A stretch of 64,000 nucleotides of DNA from Asticcacaulis sp. ZE23SCel15 (GCF_030505395.1 NZ_CP130044.1:1287001-1351000); one strand, 5' to 3'. Positions 44,496-54,943 are shown, counted from the first letter of the stretch. The notes: a model not told the origin generated them from the sequence alone. Translations and numbers: made by a program.

Positions 44496-47400
44496 ATGGC
44501 ATTCATCGATATCAACGGGACCGATGTGGCGGGCGACCAAAGCACGACAGTCAGTGTTGGCGTGGGCGGCTCTGTTCAGGGCAATGTGGCCACAACGTCC
44601 GACTCTGACTGGTATAAAATTGATCTCGTCGCCGGGCAGAGCTATTTCTTCTCACTGGATAGTGCCGAGGCCTCTGGCCTTGCGGATGCCTACCTCAAGC
44701 TCTACGGGCCATTCAATTCTTTGGTTGCCGGGAATAATGATGCCGGTGCCGGCAACAATGCCTTTATAAGTTTTACCGCGACCATGAGCGGCAGTTATTA
44801 TCTGGCGGCTTCTGGCTACGCGGGGACTACCGGCAGCTATGTGCTTAAGGCCGCCGCGGCGCCTGCAGATACGATTGCCGGTGACCGCACCACGACGGCA
44901 ACCATGGCGGTGGGGCAGACCCTGACGGGGCTTGCCAATACATCAACCGACAGCGACTGGTATGCCATCCAGTTGACGGCGGGCGTAAGCTACATCTTTA
45001 CGCTAAGCGGTACGGACGGTGCTGACTATGGCGGCATGGATTTCGGCGGGCTCAATATATTGACCGGGCCTGGTGCCTATATGGCTTCGGGCAGTTATGC
45101 CCCTGAGTATGCCACGACGGTCTATTCGCCGGTGGCCAATCTGACGACCGTCACCTTTACGCCGACAACGACTGACACCTATTATATCATGGCGACGGCA
45201 GCGGGCGGTCAGTATAATCCGGTCGATCGCTATGCTGGTGGTTATACCCTTACGGCCAATGTGCTGCCCGCCGATATTGACGCGCAGGGGGCCGTGACGC
45301 TTACAGCGGGTCAGTCGGTCTCAAGCCGTTTTGAAACCACGACGGATGTTGACACTTTCAGTGTAAGCTTGGTCGCCGGACAGACCTATAGCTTTTACAT
45401 ACTGCCGACGGGAAATGATCCGGTCAGCAGCAGTGAACTGCTCATCTACCCGCCGTCCGGCACGCGCCTGTCCTCCAGCGGCGATCTTTATAATGATAAT
45501 CTGGCTGAAATTACCTTTCAGGCGACACAGACCGGCGTTTATCAGGTGGCCACAAAAGGCTGGGGCGGCAGCTATACGCTCCATTCCGCTCAACTCACCA
45601 ACTTGCCCGCCAATACAACCACGCCTCAGGCCATTGCCGTCGGGGGCGACGATTATTACGGTTATCTGTCGTCGTCGACTGACCATGACTGGGTGGCCGT
45701 CGATCTGGTAGCTGGCCAATCCTATATTTTTAACATGGATGCGGTATCGCGCTTCATTGACCCGCAATTAAGTCTGGTTAACGCTGCGGGGGTAGTGCTG
45801 GCGACGAATAATGATGTCCGCGATTATGTCAAAGACGCGCAGATCGTCTACACAGCCACGCAAACCGGCAGATATTATCTTGATGCCGGTGCCTTCAGTA
45901 ATTCGGGCGGGACGTACCTGCTCAGTGCGGCGCGGACGAGCGATGGCGCGGGCCAGACCACTCAAACTGCCGCAGGCATGTCCATCGGGCAAATGGTAAC
46001 GGCGGCTCTGGATCATGTCGGCGATCAGGACTGGTACGCGGTGACGCTGGCTGAAGGGGCGACCTACAGTTTTGACCTCTATACCACCGGCCCCGATGCC
46101 ATCAATTATCCCCGGCTTATTATGAAGTCAGCAGATGGTACGATTGTGGGCGGGGGAAGCGCTTCTGCTGCCGAGATACATACGCGCTTCACGGCTACGG
46201 CTGGCGGCACCTATTACATCAGCGTCGAGTCAAACGCTGACGCGTCAACGGGCGGATACAGGCTTTTGTCTGCGATGATCGATGACATTGCCAGTAATAA
46301 TACGACCCGTGGGGTCATTGGTGTTGGCCAGACGATCAACGGCACCATAGACTTCGCGTCCGATTATAACATTAGTAATGTCGCGGACAGTGACTGGTAT
46401 GGGATCGATCTGGTCGCTGGTCAAAGCTATATCTTTAAGCTGGATAAGGCCGCCAGCGGGCTGGCTCTGGACCCGTTTCTGACCTTATACGACAGCGAAG
46501 GCAACTACCTGTCCTCTAACGATAATGGTGCCCCGACCTATTATTATGAGGCCGGCGGCAATGCGTTCCTGCAGTTTATCGCCAGCGCCACTGACACCTA
46601 TTATCTGGCGGCGCGCGGGGCGGGCTCGCAAATGACCGGTGGTTATACGCTGAGTGCGCAGACCACGAATGATATTTTCAATTCCACACAAACCCATACC
46701 GCTCTGACGATCGGGGGTAGTCTGGAAAGCACGCTTGATACCGCGACAGACCGCGATTGGGTGCGCTTGAACCTGGCGGAAGGTCAGAGCTATGTGTTTA
46801 GTGCCGATCCGCAGGCCGGTTCCGGCCTTACGGATCTCAGGCTTGAACTCTATGACGGCTCCGGCAATATCATAAGAACGGTCATTCTCGGCCCGACCGA
46901 AGATGGCGCCGCCATGCGCTATACGGCCTCGCATTTTGGCACCTATCCGGGCACGTTTTATCTGGCCGTATCGAGCCATAGCGGCGATACCGGCGGATAT
47001 AATCTTCGCGCCATGGCCGCAGCGCCCCAAAACCCGCTCGATACCATCGATGGCGACACTCAGGTCGCGGGTACGCAAGTTAAGGTCTATTTCGCCGGAG
47101 CCAATGAAAGCTTTAGTGGCGAAGCTGGCAATGTACCCTGGCGCGGCTCCGATATCGACGGGTTCATGGCGGCGGCCGGGACCTGGTCGAACTATGCCAA
47201 TATAGGCTTTACGCGGGTTCTTAACGCGCAGGATGCTGATCTTGTGGTGATGCTGGACTCAAGCCCCGGTGAAGCCACGCGGATCGAAGGTGTGGGCAGC
47301 GCACCCGATGTCGTGGTGATGAATTCGGCAAGTCTGGCCTATGGGGTGCAGGCCGGAACATCCGCCTACTGGGCGTTCCTGCAAGCGTCGGGTCTGGCGC

Positions 47401-50369
47401 TGGGGCTGAAACAAACCTATGTCTGGACGCCGACTTCGGAGGCCATGGAAGGTGTACCGGGGGCGGGCGCTTATTCGGGGACTGCGGGCCTGAACAACCC
47501 GGCCTACACGGTCATGAGCTATTACCAGCAACTTGCCGGGACAAGTTCAGCCGCACCGGTAACGCCCATGGCGCTGGATATTGCGCTGCTCCAGCAAAAA
47601 TATGGGTCGGTGGCCCATAATGCCACGGACACCACCTACACGATTGAAGCCTTACTCTCAGGTTCGGCTACCTATGTAGGCATATGGGATACCGGCGGCA
47701 TCGATACCATCAGCTATTCAGGCGTGGGACCGATCACGATCGATCTGCGTCCGGCCAGCCTGACCAATACCGCCGGAGGCGGCGGATATATTTCAGGCCC
47801 TTACAATGGGTACTCGGCGCTCGTAGGCTACACTATCGCTAACGGGACGGTGATTGAAAACGCCACCGGCGGCGTGTCGGGTGATACCCTGACCGGCAAT
47901 GACGCCAACAATATTCTGACTGGCAATGCCGGCGATGATACCTTACAGGGCGGCAAGGGCGATGACACCCTCTCCGGCGGAGACGGTGCCGATACGGTTT
48001 CCTACTCTGACTCGGCTGTGGGCGTAACCGTCGACCTGTCTCTGACCACGGCGCAAAACACCGGCAATGGCACTGACACGCTCAGCAGCATTGAGCGATT
48101 TGTTGGCTCGTCACATAATGATGTCGTGCGCCTGAATGGGGTGAACAACCTGGCCAATGGCGGGGCTGGCAATGATACTCTGGTGTTGACGGGCAACTAT
48201 GCCGATTACGCCATTACCGAACAGTACAGCGCCTATGGGCGTGCGTTCACTTTAGTCAGTTCCACCGGTGGCACGGACTACATTGATGCCTTTGAGGTGT
48301 TCCAGTTTGCGGATCGCACCCTGACGGCCGCCCAGCTTATAAACACCAAGCCTCAGCTTCAGGGCGATTTCGGCGCGATCATGCTCGAAAATACCGGCTA
48401 TGTCCTGACGACCGAGGATATCCGCTTTGTTGACGAAGACAGCGCCTATCTGACCTATACCGTCACCAGCCTGACGCATGGTGCCGTCTATGTAAATGGT
48501 GTGGCCAGCAGTAATTTCACCAGCGATCAACTGGCCGCCGGGCTAGTCAGCTTCAGGCATGATGGACATACCGATCCCACCGCCTATTTCAGCTTTACGG
48601 CCTTTGACGGCATAACCTATGCCAACTCCTATCCCGGCTCGATGAACTTTGTGGTCATCCATGCGCCGGGCGTGGTTTTCAATGGCACGGCGGGCGATGA
48701 TTACATTGTGACATCCGGCGCCAAGGATTTCATAAATGGCGGCGCTGGCAACGATATAATTGATGGCCGCGACGGTGCGGATACGATTTACGGTGGTGCC
48801 GGGAACGACCTGATCTATCTTTATTTTGACAATGTCGGCTTTGATGGTGGAGACGGCATTGATACCATTACCTATGAGCGCATGACCCGTGCGGTCTATA
48901 CCTATAGTCTGGGGCCCAACAATGAAAACGTGATTGGTACACGTTTTGATGACACGCTGGTGGGCAGCTTTGCTGACAATGTTATTGATGGCGGTCAGGG
49001 TGCCGATAACATGACCGGCGGATATGGCAGTGACACCTATATCGTCGATAATGGGGGCGACGTCATTGTCGAAAATGATGAAAATGGCGACGACACGGTC
49101 AATGCCTATGTCAGCTACCGCCTGTCCGAAAATATTGAAATCCTCAATCTGATCGGCAGTCAGGCTGTGGTAGGGATTGGCAATCGCAGCCATAATATCA
49201 TCACCGGCAATGCCGCAGATAATGAACTCAATGGTCTCTCTGGCAATGACCAGCTCTATGGGGGCGATGGCCGGGACAAGCTTTATGGGGGTCAGGGCAA
49301 TGATCTGCTGATTGGCGGCCACGGCGACGACACGCTTTATGGAGAGACCGGCCGCGATACGCTATTTGGGGAGGTCGGCAACGACACCCTGATTGGGGGC
49401 GCGGGCGATGACATTCTGCTGGGGCAGGACGGTAACGACACCCTGTTTGGTGAGTCCGGGCATGATACGCTGGTGGGCGGCAACGGGGATGATCTGCTTT
49501 ACGGGCAGGAAGGTTTTGACACGCTTACGGGTGATGACGGCACGGACCGGCTTTTTGGCGGGGCGGATGATGATCGCCTGATTGGCGGGTTCGGTGATGA
49601 CCAGCTTTATGGCGAAGACGGCCATGACACCTTGTTTGGGGAGTTTGGCAACGATACCCTGATCGGCGGGCTGGGTGATGATATCTTGCTGGGTCAGGAC
49701 GGTGCCGATGTGCTGTTCGGGGAGTTGGGCAACGACACCCTGGTCGGCGGCAGTGGCAACGATCTACAGTACGGTCAGGCGGGCTTTGATACCTTGAGCG
49801 GTGAAGACGGCGACGACGGTCTTTACGGCGGTGCTGACGATGATCGCCTGATCGGTGGCCATGGTCGCGACAGCCTGTACGGCGAAGATGGCCACGATGC
49901 CCTGTTTGGTGAATTTGGCGACGATACCCTAAGTGGTGGGGCGGGTAATGATGCGCTTTATGGTCAGGCAGGGGTTGATACCCTGCTGGGCGGTGACGGC
50001 AATGATTTCCTGTCGGGCGGCGCTGAGGGCGACTGGCTGACCGGTGGGGCTGGGGCGGATATGTTCCAGTTCAACTCGCCGTTGATGCCGGCTGATTTCA
50101 TCACCGATTTCAACCGGGCCGAAGGCGACCGTTTTGTCATCAATGGTTCAAGCTTTAGCGCGCCGGCGGGTTTCCAGTTGACCCAGGGTGTGGGCTTCCT
50201 GTCGGGGGCGGGCGTTATGCCGGTGGCCGCGACTGCGAGCTTTTACTTCGATACCCAGACGCGGGCATTATGGTTTGATTCCGATGGAACCGGTGCGGGC
50301 AATGCGCATGTGATTGCCTTCTTGCTCAATACCCCAACGCTTGCGGCCTCGGATTTCCTGATCGTATAG
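44496..50369 (+). CDS. giant RTX protein with degenerate serralysin (M10) domain
   Basis: A 1957-residue protein, probably secreted by a type I system (no N-terminal signal; C-terminus TLAASDFLIV). Order: about seven PPC-type beta domains, each with a DxDWYxxxLxAGQSYxF core (residues 1-845); a serralysin-like M10 domain (about 850-1065); a short RTX block; a cadherin/VCBS-like domain (about 1283-1390); long RTX nonapeptide repeats (about 1395-1855); a C-terminal secretion domain. Where serralysins have [11 protein letters not shown] this reads Q963-ASGLALGLK-Q973, so all three His and the Glu are gone, while the Met-turn (VMSYY, M1007) and flanking TPMALDI and WDTGGIDTI blocks remain. It should not be a protease. 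GGGGGG precedes the start. Confidence 0.92.
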   Translation: MAFIDINGTDVAGDQSTTVSVGVGGSVQGNVATTSDSDWYKIDLVAGQSYFFSLDSAEASGLADAYLKLYGPFNSLVAGNNDAGAGNNAFISFTATMSGSYYLAASGYAGTTGSYVLKAAAAPADTIAGDRTTTATMAVGQTLTGLANTSTDSDWYAIQLTAGVSYIFTLSGTDGADYGGMDFGGLNILTGPGAYMASGSYAPEYATTVYSPVANLTTVTFTPTTTDTYYIMATAAGGQYNPVDRYAGGYTLTANVLPADIDAQGAVTLTAGQSVSSRFETTTDVDTFSVSLVAGQTYSFYILPTGNDPVSSSELLIYPPSGTRLSSSGDLYNDNLAEITFQATQTGVYQVATKGWGGSYTLHSAQLTNLPANTTTPQAIAVGGDDYYGYLSSSTDHDWVAVDLVAGQSYIFNMDAVSRFIDPQLSLVNAAGVVLATNNDVRDYVKDAQIVYTATQTGRYYLDAGAFSNSGGTYLLSAARTSDGAGQTTQTAAGMSIGQMVTAALDHVGDQDWYAVTLAEGATYSFDLYTTGPDAINYPRLIMKSADGTIVGGGSASAAEIHTRFTATAGGTYYISVESNADASTGGYRLLSAMIDDIASNNTTRGVIGVGQTINGTIDFASDYNISNVADSDWYGIDLVAGQSYIFKLDKAASGLALDPFLTLYDSEGNYLSSNDNGAPTYYYEAGGNAFLQFIASATDTYYLAARGAGSQMTGGYTLSAQTTNDIFNSTQTHTALTIGGSLESTLDTATDRDWVRLNLAEGQSYVFSADPQAGSGLTDLRLELYDGSGNIIRTVILGPTEDGAAMRYTASHFGTYPGTFYLAVSSHSGDTGGYNLRAMAAAPQNPLDTIDGDTQVAGTQVKVYFAGANESFSGEAGNVPWRGSDIDGFMAAAGTWSNYANIGFTRVLNAQDADLVVMLDSSPGEATRIEGVGSAPDVVVMNSASLAYGVQAGTSAYWAFLQASGLALGLKQTYVWTPTSEAMEGVPGAGAYSGTAGLNNPAYTVMSYYQQLAGTSSAAPVTPMALDIALLQQKYGSVAHNATDTTYTIEALLSGSATYVGIWDTGGIDTISYSGVGPITIDLRPASLTNTAGGGGYISGPYNGYSALVGYTIANGTVIENATGGVSGDTLTGNDANNILTGNAGDDTLQGGKGDDTLSGGDGADTVSYSDSAVGVTVDLSLTTAQNTGNGTDTLSSIERFVGSSHNDVVRLNGVNNLANGGAGNDTLVLTGNYADYAITEQYSAYGRAFTLVSSTGGTDYIDAFEVFQFADRTLTAAQLINTKPQLQGDFGAIMLENTGYVLTTEDIRFVDEDSAYLTYTVTSLTHGAVYVNGVASSNFTSDQLAAGLVSFRHDGHTDPTAYFSFTAFDGITYANSYPGSMNFVVIHAPGVVFNGTAGDDYIVTSGAKDFINGGAGNDIIDGRDGADTIYGGAGNDLIYLYFDNVGFDGGDGIDTITYERMTRAVYTYSLGPNNENVIGTRFDDTLVGSFADNVIDGGQGADNMTGGYGSDTYIVDNGGDVIVENDENGDDTVNAYVSYRLSENIEILNLIGSQAVVGIGNRSHNIITGNAADNELNGLSGNDQLYGGDGRDKLYGGQGNDLLIGGHGDDTLYGETGRDTLFGEVGNDTLIGGAGDDILLGQDGNDTLFGESGHDTLVGGNGDDLLYGQEGFDTLTGDDGTDRLFGGADDDRLIGGFGDDQLYGEDGHDTLFGEFGNDTLIGGLGDDILLGQDGADVLFGELGNDTLVGGSGNDLQYGQAGFDTLSGEDGDDGLYGGADDDRLIGGHGRDSLYGEDGHDALFGEFGDDTLSGGAGNDALYGQAGVDTLLGGDGNDFLSGGAEGDWLTGGAGADMFQFNSPLMPADFITDFNRAEGDRFVINGSSFSAPAGFQLTQGVGFLSGAGVMPVAATASFYFDTQTRALWFDSDGTGAGNAHVIAFLLNTPTLAASDFLIV
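49356..50040 (+). repeat. tandem 270-bp repeats coding for RTX nonapeptides
   Basis: Ten nonapeptides form a 90-residue unit beginning DTLFGE.GN. Copies begin at 49356, 49626 and 49896 (the last is partial). The repeat order inside the units is the same, which shows duplication of a 270-bp block after the nine-residue repeats had diverged. Confidence 0.85.
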
Positions 50370-50377
50370 GCCAAATA

Positions 50378-50408
50378 AAATGGCGGTCATTATCAATGAC
50401 CGCCATTT
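50378..50408. terminator. bidirectional terminator between the two RTX genes
   Basis: AAATGGCGGTCATT-ATC-AATGACCGCCATTT. A perfect 14-bp stem between the convergent genes. Confidence 0.88.
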
Positions 50409-50413
50409 GCTTG

Positions 50414-50577
50414 TTAATAGATCAGAAAATCCGAAGCGACCAGATCCGTTATGCCCGACAGGGTCGCCAGTTCCGTGGCTGGCGTTGGGTTGACCCCGTC
50501 AGGATCATAATAGAGCTTAAAGGTCGTTGCGTTCAGATACACCGTGGCACCCGGTGTCTGAGGGGCGGGGGCTGCGC
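50414..50577 (-). pseudogene. out-of-frame C-terminal secretion segment of the RTX protease
   Basis: The minus strand here encodes [18 protein letters not shown], then a stretch to ELATLSGITDLVASDFLIY, a perfect continuation of the upstream gene in a different frame. Its end (ASDFLIY) matches the end of the neighbouring RTX protein (ASDFLIV). One base is missing near 50570-50578, in a GC-rich run, so the 1275-residue frame ends early and this part is not translated with it. Confidence 0.85.
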
Positions 50578-53500
50578 CACAAACAAGTTCTGACCTGCGA
50601 CTAATCCGGTAGTGCCAAAATAATATCCGCTAAGGACGATCTTGTCGCCTTCGGCGCGATTGAAGTCGCTTATGGTCGAATAGGCATTTATGCCGGGCTG
50701 CAGGTAAAAGTTGTCCGCGCCTGTGCCGCCGGTCAGGTAATCTACACCGCCACCGCCCAGCAGCATATCGTTGCCGCCTTCGCCCAGAAGCACGTCATTG
50801 CCAGCTTCTCCGCGCAGGTAGTCCGTGTGGTCACCGCCCACGAGGGTGTCGTTGCCATTGCCGCCGTAGATACTATCTACGCCAACCTGACCATAGAGGA
50901 CATCGTCACCGTCATTGCCGAGAATATAGTCATCGCCGTCTTCGCCAAAGACCGTGTCATTGCCAGTACCACCGAAAATACCGTCACTGCCTGCGCCGCC
51001 GATAAAGGTCTCATGGCCGCTGCCGCCGTTCATAATGTCGCCACCGGCCCCGCCCATGAAGGTGGAATTGCCGGAACCGCCCCAGAAGGTATCCACCCCG
51101 TCGCCGCCATCAAGCGTGGAGACGCCCGCGCCGCTGCGTAAGGTATCGTCGCCGCCTTCGCCCATCAATGTGTTGAGGCCCGCATAATCGATCAACTCGT
51201 CATTGCCCGCCCCGCCGATCAGGACGTCATCGCCCTCATCGCCATAAAGGGTATCATTGCCATCCTGACCATAGAGCGCATCATTGCCGAGACCACCTGA
51301 CAGCAGATCGTTGCCCATTTCGCCAAATATAGCGTCGTTGCCATCCTGCCCGTAAAGTTGATCATCGCCGGTGCCGCCTTCGAGACGGTCATTGCCCGCC
51401 TCGGCAAACAGGAGGTCGTGGCCGTCCTGACCATAAAGCCAGTCGTCGCCATCACCGCCTTCGATAGTGTCATTACCGAATTCGCCGTACAGCCGGTCTG
51501 CACCGGCCTGTCCATAAAGGCGGTCATCGCCATGGCCGCCGACCAGCAGATCATCCCCGAATTCGCCGTACAACAGGTCGGCGTCGTCTTGCCCATAAAG
51601 GCGGTCATCGCCGTGGCCACCAACCAGCAGATCCTCACCGGTTTCGCCGAACAGGGCATCAATATTGTCCTGCCCATAGAGGCGGTCATTGCCAGCGCCC
51701 CCCACCAGAGTGTCTTCGCCGCCCTCCCCGAACAGGGCGTCAACACCGGCCTGCCCATATAGGGTGTCATTGCCAAAGCCGCCGACTAAGGTGTCATGTC
51801 CGGCCTCGCCATAGAGGACATCGTTATCATCTTCGCCGTACAGGGTGTCATTGCCCGTGCCGCCAAACAGGGTGTCATTACCGCGTTTGCCGTTTAAGGT
51901 GTCATTGCCACCCCACCCGTTAAGGCTATCTGTGGCGCTGGTGCCGATCAGGTTATCCGCAGGTCCGCCCGGTATCTGGGTGAGCGTCAGATTAGCCACC
52001 GTTGACGCGGCCTGACCATCAAAGGCGGTGACATTGAAACCCGCCGAGGTATCGCCTGATCCGTCGTGCTGGAACGTCACCTTGCCCGCGGCGACATCGG
52101 CGTTGCTGAAGCTTGCCGCCAAGGCGCCATTGAGCAGAATGACGCCGTTCAGCAGGTTGCTGACGCGGAATGTGGTCGTGGTATCGTCATAGTCGCTGAA
52201 AGACAGGTCGCTCAGGGTCAGGGTGGTCGACATATTTTCGACCACCGTGCCGATCAGGTCGCCCGCTATAACCGGGGCCTGATTCATAGCCAGGGCCATG
52301 GTCCATGTGCCATCGGCGAATTGCACATACTCGATGCCATCGATGGTATCTGTGAAGCCATCGGCGCCGGTTACGGTATAGCCCGCTCCGGATGCGACGA
52401 AGGTGTAGGATTTGCGATTACCTTCCAGAATCAGCGTGTCCGTACCCGCGCCGCCCTGTACCGTATCGCGGCCGGCACCGCCTTGCAGCGTATCATCACC
52501 GTCGCCGCCCTGAAGCGTGTCGTCGCCTGTGCCACCGCGCAGGGTGTCATTGCCCCCGTCGCCACTCAGGAAATCGTTGCCGTCATCCCCCAGCAGCGTG
52601 TCATGACCATTCAGGCCATAAAGACTGTCGTTGCCGCCCTTGCCGGTCAGGACGTTGTCATAGCCATTGCCGGTGAGGGTGTCGTTATATTGCTCGCCCG
52701 TGGCATTTTCGATGATGACGCCGTAACCGATGGTAAAGCCGGCCGGTACTATGGGGTTCGATGACACATATCCGCCGCCGCCCGCATCATATTGCAGGGT
52801 CGCTGAGCGCAGATCGATAGTCACCGCCCCGATAAGCGCCTGAATGGTGTCGATGCCGCCCGTATCCCAGATCGCCTGAAATGACGCCCCAAGATTGGAG
52901 TAGGCCGGTACGACATAGACGGTATCCCCAGCATTATGGCTGGTGTTGGCACCGTACAACGACTGAAGAGCGCCGATATCGAGCGCCATCGGCGTGGCCT
53001 GATAGCCATAGTTTGTGAGGTCGTAAGGGTAGTAATGCTGCGACGGCCTGCCGTCGTTATAGCTCATGGTCGTAAAGACGCCCTGATTGAGATTATAACG
53101 GCCGTAGCTGCCAAAAGCGGAGGTCACGCCCTGCATGATGGTGGAGGTGCCGCCGTTATCATGCGGGTGTGCCAGGCCCAGGCCGTGCCCGATCTCGTGC
53201 ACGAGGGTCGCAAACCCAAGGCCCCCGGCTTCCAGACCGCCATTACCGCCCTCATCCCAGCCGCTGCCATTGCGGTCGAAAACAGCCAGACCAGCATTTT
53301 CAGTTCCCGGCGGGTTGAAATAGCCTAACGTACCGTCTTCATCGAGGTTGGTTGAAACTACAAAGCGGAAATCGGCATCTGCGGCATTGGTGGTCTGGCG
53401 AAATCTGATGTTGGCAACATTGGCATAGGTGCCAAGGGCCGCCATAACCCGCCCGATTTCGTAAGCATTCCATTCCAGCGCGGTAAGGGTTTCGTGCACC

Positions 53501-54360
53501 TCACCGGCGGCGGCAAAATAGACATCGATGTAGCCATCGGAGGGGGTGATCTTTGTGCCCCACAAAATGGAGTTGATGGGCTGAGGTGCCGGGCCGGTGG
53601 CTGCCGTAATTGTGTAGCCGCCGCGGCCGGTGGAATTGAACTGTTCTGCGGACAGGTAATATCGGCCGGTCGTTTCCGCGGTAAAGTGCAGCACTGAGTT
53701 GGTGCCATCGCCGCCGTCATCGTCCATGCCGATGGCTAACCCGGATGCGCTACGGATCTGAAGAAAGGGATCGCTGATGGGGGACGCGCCCGACCCGGTC
53801 AGGGTGAACTGATAGGATTGCCCGGCAACCAGATCGATGTAGAAATAATCCACGTCTCCGGCGCTATCTATCGTCGAGCTTTGTGATCCGCCAAGGCTCA
53901 ATCCCACATTGGTTGCGATATTACCGGGAACGGTGTCCGTGGTGGGGGTATAGCCTTCGGATACCGTCAGGCTGAATTGCCCGGTCGATCCGCCATAGCT
54001 GGCGGCGGATATGAACATAGTTCCGCTTGAAGAGGCCGTGTAGGTTAAGAACGAGTCCGTACTGAAAAGTGAGCGGTCGTCATTGGTGGCAATGACAAAG
54101 CCGGAACTGCTGTGGAGGGACAAAATAGTGTCAAGCGCTGACGATGAACCGGTGGCGGTCAGCGTAATTTCGTAAGTCTGGCCGGCGGTGAAATCTATTT
54201 TGTACCAGTCGGCATCTGTGGTTGAATTGATTTCGCCACTGGTCGTGGTGCCGGGGGTTACGGTGCTGTTGGTCAGGCGGTCGCCGCCGACATTATCAAC
54301 GCCCGCGATCGGATTGGGCTTTGAGCGCGATATTTCCAGATCTGATTTCGTTGCCGACAT
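50533..54360 (-). CDS. serralysin-type (M10) RTX metalloprotease, frameshifted near the C-terminus
   Basis: A frame of 1275 residues. Two PPC-like domains (about 20-265), then an M10 protease domain with the complete zinc site H388-E-I-G-H392-GLGLA-H398-P and Met-turn M432 (TTMSYN), an RTX block, a cadherin/VCBS-like domain ([20 protein letters not shown]), and long RTX repeats, among them seven 27-residue units of the D.LxGG.G.DRLYGQ..xD.LFGE.G. kind. These bind calcium outside the cell. The frame breaks at about residue 1262: the proper last 50 or so residues, including the type I secretion signal, follow in another frame. Truncated as read, it ends in [15 protein letters not shown]. Paralogue of the convergent neighbour. 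Confidence 0.9.
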   Translation of the reverse strand: MSATKSDLEISRSKPNPIAGVDNVGGDRLTNSTVTPGTTTSGEINSTTDADWYKIDFTAGQTYEITLTATGSSSALDTILSLHSSSGFVIATNDDRSLFSTDSFLTYTASSSGTMFISAASYGGSTGQFSLTVSEGYTPTTDTVPGNIATNVGLSLGGSQSSTIDSAGDVDYFYIDLVAGQSYQFTLTGSGASPISDPFLQIRSASGLAIGMDDDGGDGTNSVLHFTAETTGRYYLSAEQFNSTGRGGYTITAATGPAPQPINSILWGTKITPSDGYIDVYFAAAGEVHETLTALEWNAYEIGRVMAALGTYANVANIRFRQTTNAADADFRFVVSTNLDEDGTLGYFNPPGTENAGLAVFDRNGSGWDEGGNGGLEAGGLGFATLVHEIGHGLGLAHPHDNGGTSTIMQGVTSAFGSYGRYNLNQGVFTTMSYNDGRPSQHYYPYDLTNYGYQATPMALDIGALQSLYGANTSHNAGDTVYVVPAYSNLGASFQAIWDTGGIDTIQALIGAVTIDLRSATLQYDAGGGGYVSSNPIVPAGFTIGYGVIIENATGEQYNDTLTGNGYDNVLTGKGGNDSLYGLNGHDTLLGDDGNDFLSGDGGNDTLRGGTGDDTLQGGDGDDTLQGGAGRDTVQGGAGTDTLILEGNRKSYTFVASGAGYTVTGADGFTDTIDGIEYVQFADGTWTMALAMNQAPVIAGDLIGTVVENMSTTLTLSDLSFSDYDDTTTTFRVSNLLNGVILLNGALAASFSNADVAAGKVTFQHDGSGDTSAGFNVTAFDGQAASTVANLTLTQIPGGPADNLIGTSATDSLNGWGGNDTLNGKRGNDTLFGGTGNDTLYGEDDNDVLYGEAGHDTLVGGFGNDTLYGQAGVDALFGEGGEDTLVGGAGNDRLYGQDNIDALFGETGEDLLVGGHGDDRLYGQDDADLLYGEFGDDLLVGGHGDDRLYGQAGADRLYGEFGNDTIEGGDGDDWLYGQDGHDLLFAEAGNDRLEGGTGDDQLYGQDGNDAIFGEMGNDLLSGGLGNDALYGQDGNDTLYGDEGDDVLIGGAGNDELIDYAGLNTLMGEGGDDTLRSGAGVSTLDGGDGVDTFWGGSGNSTFMGGAGGDIMNGGSGHETFIGGAGSDGIFGGTGNDTVFGEDGDDYILGNDGDDVLYGQVGVDSIYGGNGNDTLVGGDHTDYLRGEAGNDVLLGEGGNDMLLGGGGVDYLTGGTGADNFYLQPGINAYSTISDFNRAEGDKIVLSGYYFGTTGLVAGQNLFVAQPPPLRHRVPRCI

Positions 54361-54493
54361 AATGTAGCCCCCCGGATATTATACATAAATCCAATAATCT
54401 GGATTAGGCTGGGGTTCAACGATCATTTGTGGTTAATATTGCTGCGGGGCATTATAATCGCTAAAATAGAGTAGGTATGCATGGGGAGTTTCA

Positions 54494-54853
54494 ATGACCA
54501 CGATACATATGAAGCGGTGCGGCATTATGTTGCCTGCGGTTATCGGGCTTTGTTGTGCCCTTGCCATGCCGGGATTTGCAGGCGCTTCACATCCAAAGGC
54601 GGCCCCTGTGGAACCTGAGACAAACGCCAGGCTGGGTAAAATGCAAGCTTCGCAGACCGACCCCCGTCAGTTTGACACTCTGGATGCCTATCTGGCCCAT
54701 CTTAAGGTTATGGGAACACGCGGGCGGGCCTATTACCGTCCTGTCGGGGCTGATCTTTACGAATATGTCCCACCGAGGGGGCGTGGCCCGCAACAGCCAC
54801 CGCAGATGTTTACGCGGGCACAGCTCATGAGTAAGTTTGGCTTTGAGCGGTAG
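54494..54853 (+). CDS. small secreted protein, unknown
   Basis: A 119-residue protein with a Sec signal peptide (about 30 residues, ending GFAGAS) and a mature part of about 87 residues with no Cys. It is proline-rich near the end (EYVPPRGRGPQQPPQMF) and carries a short helix TRAQLMSKFGFER. GGGGAG precedes the start. It is divergent from the RTX protease, 133 bp apart, the position in which serralysin inhibitors are sometimes found. However, I do not see inhibitor-family residues such as the paired Cys. Function unknown. Confidence 0.75.
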   Translation: MTTIHMKRCGIMLPAVIGLCCALAMPGFAGASHPKAAPVEPETNARLGKMQASQTDPRQFDTLDAYLAHLKVMGTRGRAYYRPVGADLYEYVPPRGRGPQQPPQMFTRAQLMSKFGFER

Positions 54854-54882
54854 GAATTGACCGACTCTGAGGTTTTATTTTA

Positions 54883-54943
54883 ACGCGCATTTGAGTTCGA
54901 AAACCGCCAGAAAAGTATATTGGCACTTTTGGGTATGGGCGCT
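54883..54943. repeat. dispersed alphaproteobacterial intergenic repeat, copy 5 (diverged)
   Basis: GCGCATTTGAGTTCGAAAACCG...GGCACTTTTGGGTATGGGCGC. A weaker relative of the copies at 29028-32503, between the small secreted protein and wzt. Confidence 0.5.

Noticed and set aside
48543-49322. Open frames on the minus strand inside the RTX repeats (also 46485-47078 and others)
   Set aside because: Repeated Gly/Asp codons lack stops on the opposite strand; the products are low-complexity mirror images of the repeats.
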